Shown here in pieces: positions 16,567 through 20,042 of a DNA stretch of 20,042 nt. Each line of letters opens with the position of its first letter. The stretch's first letter is position 1. The stretch is from assembly GCA_030640215.1 (NCBI GenBank), contig DAOWJU010000138.1, forward strand, positions 1 through 20,042. Reading direction: 5' to 3'. The notes beneath the pieces are model-generated. The model saw nothing but the letters and a program-made list of their open reading frames with translations. It ran no database searches and was not told the DNA's origin. This DNA comes from Desulfuromonadales bacterium (GTDB lineage Bacteria > Desulfobacterota > Desulfuromonadia > Desulfuromonadales > BM103). The position numbers were made by a program, and so were the translations under genes.

Positions 16567-16606
16567 ATTAAGGGCGGCCTGAAAATGGCCGCCCTTAATC
16601 GTTTTG
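16567..16606 (+). terminator. Rho-independent terminator after the microprotein gene
   Basis: ATTAAGGGCGGCC (16567-16579) pairs perfectly with GGCCGCCCTTAAT (16587-16599) around a 7-nt loop and is followed by CGTTTTG. The 13-bp GC-rich stem makes it strong although the T-run is short. It separates the microprotein unit from the sigma-54 activator gene. Confidence 0.85.
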
Positions 16607-16616
16607 TCAGCATCTT

Positions 16617-16645
16617 TTGACCACTGTCGGTAAACAGGATAAACT
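16617..16645 (+). promoter_or_regulatory. Probable sigma-70 promoter of the GAF/AAA+ activator gene
   Basis: TTGACC (16617-16622) lies exactly 17 nt before TAAACT (16640-16645). Transcription would start near 16652, about 28 nt before the ATG at 16680, whose AAGGAG (16667-16672) has 7-nt spacing. It begins directly after the upstream terminator. Confidence 0.5.
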
Positions 16646-16679
16646 CAGCGTGTAGAAAAACTACTCAAGGAGAGTTTGT

Positions 16680-19481
16680 ATGGGTTTCCCGGCACGTGTC
16701 GAAGAGTATTTGCAGAGGATCAAGAGTTACGGTAAGGAAAATCTTGCTGATATCCTGCATGAAATCGGCGAAGTAGTTCCCCTGATCACAAGTCAGTCGC
16801 GTTTTCGGCTCTATCTCGAGGATTTAACCGGTGGCATTCTGAGCTGTGTATTGGCAACCGGCCGTGTCCGGCAGACAGTACGCAGTCATGTCTTCTCACT
16901 CACCGATGAAAATTATCTGGTCTCCAGAGTCTACATAGAGCAGCAGGATACCGAGTTTGCCGACCGGGAGCAATTGTCGGCCAAAGCGCGACAGCTTGCC
17001 GAAGATTTTGGTCTTATGGCTTCGACCCAGTTGCCGCTGGTGCATAAGGGACGCTCTATCGGGGTTCTCTGTGTTGACAGCTTGCGGTCCGGCAACACGC
17101 TCAATGATGAGAGTCGCCAGGCGTTACGTGACTTCCTGGCGCTGGTGGCGCCGGTTCTTGATCAGGCACGCAAATACCACCAACAGATCATCGTTGCGCG
17201 ACGCATTGACGAATCGAAAAAGAAAGAAGCCGCTCGCACCATGGTGCGTTCTGCGGTGCGTCTGATCGACAAACTCTCGCTGGCGTCGGTGTTGGTACCG
17301 TCACGGATTGGCGTTGAAGGTGAAGGGCAGGGTTTGCAGGTGCTGGCTTCTTACGCCCAGAAACGCGAGATACAGCGCCTGTATGAGGATGAAAAGCTGA
17401 TAGACTTAAGCTCCGGTAAGTCGTTGCTCTCACAATACATCAGTGAAGATGGCGTGATTACTGATGAGACCTTGTTGCGGCCCCTTTATTTCCCCAGTCT
17501 CAAAGCACAGTCCCTGCAAAAAAGCTATCTTACTGACAAAATTGGCTTGACCTCCCTCTATGTGGTGCCACGTTACGATGGTCGTACCCGTCGGATCAAA
17601 TGCTTGGTCAACTATTTTACCCAGGAGCCATATCGTTTCAGTGATTTCGAACGAGGCCTGCTCGAAGCCCATGCTGAGATGGCGGGAAGGGTGATTCAGG
17701 AAATCGGCGATGAGCACATGGAGATTCAGGTGCTTTCGGAAATCAACGATCTGCTTCAGGAACGCTTTGAAGGAACCCAGCCTTTCCTGAACCGGGTGCT
17801 TGCCAAAGCCACAGAGCTGATTGGCGCCGACACCGGTAGCATCGCCCTGGTTCAGGAACGCGACGGTGACGCCTGGCTGATTGTCGAGGAACAAAACGGC
17901 ACCCTGATTGGTGCCAAGAGTAAAGAGTGGTTGAAGAAAAATATCCCGATTATGCCTGTTGGCGGCGCTGAGCTGTCACCTGCCGAGCGCAGTCTGACCG
18001 GTTATGTTGCATCCTCACGGCAGCCGATGATCGTCGATGATGCTTTTCAAGAATTGTCCGGAGAGTGTTTTTACCGGCAGGTGACGCGGGAGATCCGTAG
18101 CGAAATTGCCGTGCCGGTGACAATTGAAGAGAAGGTTCTGGCTGTGGTCTGTTTGAGCAGTTTGACTTCACACTACTTTACCTATGAGCATCAGCGTATT
18201 CTGCAGATTATAGTGCAGATGATTGCCCGTCACCTGGCTGGTCTGTTGCAGATTGAGCGGCTGACAACCGAGGTGCAGCGCCTGCAGACCGATGTTACTT
18301 ATCGTGACCCAAAAATATCATCGTATCGGCTCGGCAATATCATCGGTAACTCAAGTAAAGCGGAAGAGCTTGTCTCGACCATAGAAACCCTGGCTCCACC
18401 TCTGTTCCGCCGGATCCTCATGTGGCAGCAGGCCGATCTGCGTGAAGCTTCACTGGGCCTGCCGACCGTGCTGATCACCGGCGATACCGGCAGCGGCAAG
18501 GAGTTCCTCTTTAACAATATCTATACCCGCCTCAATGAGATGTATCGAGCTCGTCCTGGTGCGGTGGGGGAGTTGCCGGTCACCAAGACCAACATCGCTG
18601 CCTACAGCGGCGAGTTGACTTACTCGGAACTCTTCGGCCATAAGCGTGGGGCGTTTACCGGAGCCCATGTTGACCGGCACGGCATAATCGAAGAAGCCAG
18701 CGGCGGTGTGGTCTTTCTGGATGAGATCGGCGATGCTGACCCGAAGACCCAGGTGCAGTTGTTGCGCTTCCTTGATAATGGTGGTTTTGTCCGCCTTGGT
18801 GAGAACCAGACTCGCTTTGCCCGGGTGCTGCTGGTGGCCGCAACGAACCAGGATATACCGAGCCTGATCGCCGCAGGCCGCTTCCGTGCTGATCTCTATC
18901 ACCGTCTGTCGGAATTGACCATTGCCGTACCGTCACTCAATCAACGACGTGAGGACATCCCCGACCTCGCAGTTCACTTCCTCGGTCAGCTCTACCGGGT
19001 TTATCGCCTGGCTGACGAGCCGGTCGACAGGGTCCCGGTCATCAGTCCTGAGGCGCAAAAGCTCCTTACCCGGCATGACTATACGGGCAATATCCGTGAA
19101 TTGCGCTCGATCCTGTTGCGCGCCCTGCTCTTCAGGCAAGGTTCGGTCATCTCGGCTGAGGATCTCCAGCGGGCTCTGGCTTCGGGGCAGCAGCCAGCAC
19201 TTGTTAAAGCAGTGGAGCGGGACCCATTGCGACTTATTCAGGCCGCCCTGCAATCGGGAACAGGTGATTTCTGGAGTTTGGTTCACAGGCCGTTTACCGA
19301 TAATCAGTTGACGCGCGATACCGTGCGGGCATTGATTGCAGAGACCCGCCGCGCTGGTGCCAGGAACATGCCTGATATCGCCTTTGCGCTCAAAGCCTGC
19401 GACCCACATAGCAAGGATGAAGATGAACAGCGCAGTTTCTATAAATTCAAAAACTTCCTCTACAAGACCGTGAAGGTTTAG
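16680..19481 (+). CDS. Sigma-54-dependent activator with GAF-type sensors and an atypical C-terminus
   Basis: This is a 933-residue regulator. The first 540 residues are sensory. At least two GAF-like domains are visible (about 20-165 and 365-525), with a less clear middle region (about 190-340). The AAA+ domain that remodels sigma-54 RNA polymerase follows: Walker A GDTGSGKE (601-608), the sigma-54-contacting GAFTGA (657-662), Walker B GGVVFLDEIG (675-684), arginine fingers Arg736 and Arg742, and sensor II GNIREL (803-808). An insertion of about 20 residues sits just before Walker A (573-594). After residue 845 the protein lacks a recognisable Fis-type helix-turn-helix. It ends in a different, basic segment around QRSFYKFKNFLYKTVKV. 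The DNA-binding mode is therefore uncertain, and targets are unknown. Signal and ligand are also unknown. Confidence 0.9.
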   Translation: MGFPARVEEYLQRIKSYGKENLADILHEIGEVVPLITSQSRFRLYLEDLTGGILSCVLATGRVRQTVRSHVFSLTDENYLVSRVYIEQQDTEFADREQLSAKARQLAEDFGLMASTQLPLVHKGRSIGVLCVDSLRSGNTLNDESRQALRDFLALVAPVLDQARKYHQQIIVARRIDESKKKEAARTMVRSAVRLIDKLSLASVLVPSRIGVEGEGQGLQVLASYAQKREIQRLYEDEKLIDLSSGKSLLSQYISEDGVITDETLLRPLYFPSLKAQSLQKSYLTDKIGLTSLYVVPRYDGRTRRIKCLVNYFTQEPYRFSDFERGLLEAHAEMAGRVIQEIGDEHMEIQVLSEINDLLQERFEGTQPFLNRVLAKATELIGADTGSIALVQERDGDAWLIVEEQNGTLIGAKSKEWLKKNIPIMPVGGAELSPAERSLTGYVASSRQPMIVDDAFQELSGECFYRQVTREIRSEIAVPVTIEEKVLAVVCLSSLTSHYFTYEHQRILQIIVQMIARHLAGLLQIERLTTEVQRLQTDVTYRDPKISSYRLGNIIGNSSKAEELVSTIETLAPPLFRRILMWQQADLREASLGLPTVLITGDTGSGKEFLFNNIYTRLNEMYRARPGAVGELPVTKTNIAAYSGELTYSELFGHKRGAFTGAHVDRHGIIEEASGGVVFLDEIGDADPKTQVQLLRFLDNGGFVRLGENQTRFARVLLVAATNQDIPSLIAAGRFRADLYHRLSELTIAVPSLNQRREDIPDLAVHFLGQLYRVYRLADEPVDRVPVISPEAQKLLTRHDYTGNIRELRSILLRALLFRQGSVISAEDLQRALASGQQPALVKAVERDPLRLIQAALQSGTGDFWSLVHRPFTDNQLTRDTVRALIAETRRAGARNMPDIAFALKACDPHSKDEDEQRSFYKFKNFLYKTVKV

Positions 19482-19775
19482 GTTAAGTCCTCCACAGAGG
19501 CTCTGTTCTTGTCTCGTTGTATCCTGTCCTTGTCTTGTCGCCCCAAGGTGTTAATCCCTTCTGTTTGTGCCTCCTTCTTACGTTAACTTTTTTGTGTGTA
19601 TGCTCAACCACGCAGAATTATTTTTAATAACGTACCTTATTGATATATCGTAGTATGTGTCCTAATAAATACCCATTTACAGATGGGGTATACTGTGATA
19701 AAAGTCTACCTGTCTTGTGTATAAGTGTGCGTTGGTTGTCTCGCTGCGTATGCGCATACAGTAACGGAGGTATAA
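19482..19775 (+). other. AT-rich intergenic region with a palindrome and weak promoter candidates
   Basis: No gene is supported in this 294-nt stretch. A TTGATA (19640-19645) lies 17 nt before TAATAA (19663-19668), a weak promoter candidate, and TATACT occurs at 19689-19694 without a partner. The region becomes clearly AT-rich after about 19580. A 17-codon frame at 19599 has no ribosome site. ACAGA-ggc-TCTGT just after the activator stop could form a very small hairpin. Confidence 0.4.
19748..19759. promoter_or_regulatory. Perfect 12-bp palindrome before the DUF2061 gene
   Basis: GTATGCGCATAC is self-complementary over its whole length and ends 5 nt before the CGGAGG ribosome site of the next gene. 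Its position suits a repressor operator or a structure that occludes the ribosome site. With no loop it would not form a stable RNA hairpin, so a DNA-binding dimer is more plausible. The function is inferred. Confidence 0.35.
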
Positions 19776-20006
19776 GTGAAGGAAAAGGCCACAAGAAGTC
19801 TAGCAAAAACCATCTCCTGGCGCATAACTGGCACCGTGGATACCATGGTAATCGCTTTTATTGTGACCGGTAATGTCTCTATGGCTCTGTCTATCGGAAT
19901 TGTCGAAGTTTTCACGAAGCTGGTGCTCTATTACTTACATGAACGGGCCTGGAATAAAGCCAGCTTTGGCCGGATTGAAGAAAAACCGATTGAGTACCAT
20001 ATCTAG
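19776..20006 (+). CDS. DUF2061-type small membrane protein
   Basis: This 76-residue protein starts at a GTG with CGGAGG 5 nt upstream. It shows the layout of the DUF2061 family: a basic start (ATRSLAKTISWRITGTVDT), a first membrane helix (about 21-32), a short turn (TGNVSMALSIG), a second helix (about 35-53) and the characteristic YYLHERAWNKASFG end. The family has no established biochemical function. Members are short inner-membrane proteins and, as I recall, sometimes sit near sulfate-assimilation genes, but the window ends too soon to test that. A possible start for another gene (ATG at 20037) lies 30 nt after the stop, with no clear ribosome site. Confidence 0.85.
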   Translation: MKEKATRSLAKTISWRITGTVDTMVIAFIVTGNVSMALSIGIVEVFTKLVLYYLHERAWNKASFGRIEEKPIEYHI

Positions 20007-20042
20007 CAGATTATTGAACTAGCATCGGGAACCAGAATGAAA

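Noticed and set aside
19599..19652. 17-codon frame in the AT-rich region before the DUF2061 gene
   Set aside because: No ribosome site, no terminator and ordinary for random AT-rich sequence.
20037..20042. Possible start codon of a further gene at the right edge
   Set aside because: Only two codons are visible and there is no clear ribosome site.
1..20042. CRISPR arrays, tRNA, rRNA, insertion sequences, phage genes
   Set aside because: No regularly spaced repeats, cloverleaf-like segments, transposase or phage-like proteins were seen on either strand by eye.

Overview
The window looks like chromosomal DNA from a Desulfuromonadales-type bacterium (the Geobacter / Desulfuromonas / Pelobacter group). 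This is inferred from three things. The left end carries a nine-heme c/b-type cytochrome of the CbcL kind. The Fo genes (atpZ-atpI-atpB-atpE) form a separate cluster with no F1 genes beside them. The rest is a deltaproteobacterial mix of a large sensory sigma-54 activator, a chemoreceptor, an ACT-domain malic enzyme and a second EF-G. No rRNA, tRNA, CRISPR array, insertion sequence or phage gene was seen, and base composition looks uniform, so this reads as core chromosome rather than an island.

Layout: 1-1523 (minus) is a CbcL-like inner-membrane quinol:cytochrome oxidoreductase cut by the window edge. 1843-2073 (plus) is a small two-helix membrane protein that shares a bidirectional terminator (2111-2141) with the convergent Fo operon. 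3823-2162 (minus) is atpZ-atpI-atpB-atpE, with a good sigma-70 promoter and two stem-loops between atpB and atpE. 6548-3973 (minus) is a TPR protein, a DEAD-box RNA helicase and an S4-domain RNA-binding protein; the last two overlap by ATGA.

6796-14742 (plus) is a co-directional run: a PstS-like periplasmic binding protein with altered ligand residues, a large methyl-accepting chemotaxis protein, a PhnP-like metallo-beta-lactamase-fold phosphodiesterase (ATGA overlap with the receptor gene), an unrecognised 611-residue soluble protein, and an EF-G paralogue with a degenerate domain IV loop. The binding protein next to the receptor suggests a ligand-sensing pair. The last three genes are packed within 30 nt of each other.

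16152-14812 (minus) is a malic enzyme with an N-terminal ACT domain. Its promoter region also serves, divergently, a 39-codon membrane microprotein (16418-16537) with a very good ribosome binding site, its own promoter and a strong terminator. 16680-19481 (plus) is a 933-residue GAF/AAA+ sigma-54 activator whose C-terminus does not look like the usual Fis-type helix-turn-helix. 19776-20006 is a DUF2061-type membrane protein.

The best candidates for undescribed biology are the microprotein at 16418, the 611-residue protein with its translation-factor and phosphodiesterase neighbours, the atypical C-terminus of the sigma-54 activator, and the paired stem-loops between the ATP synthase a and c genes.
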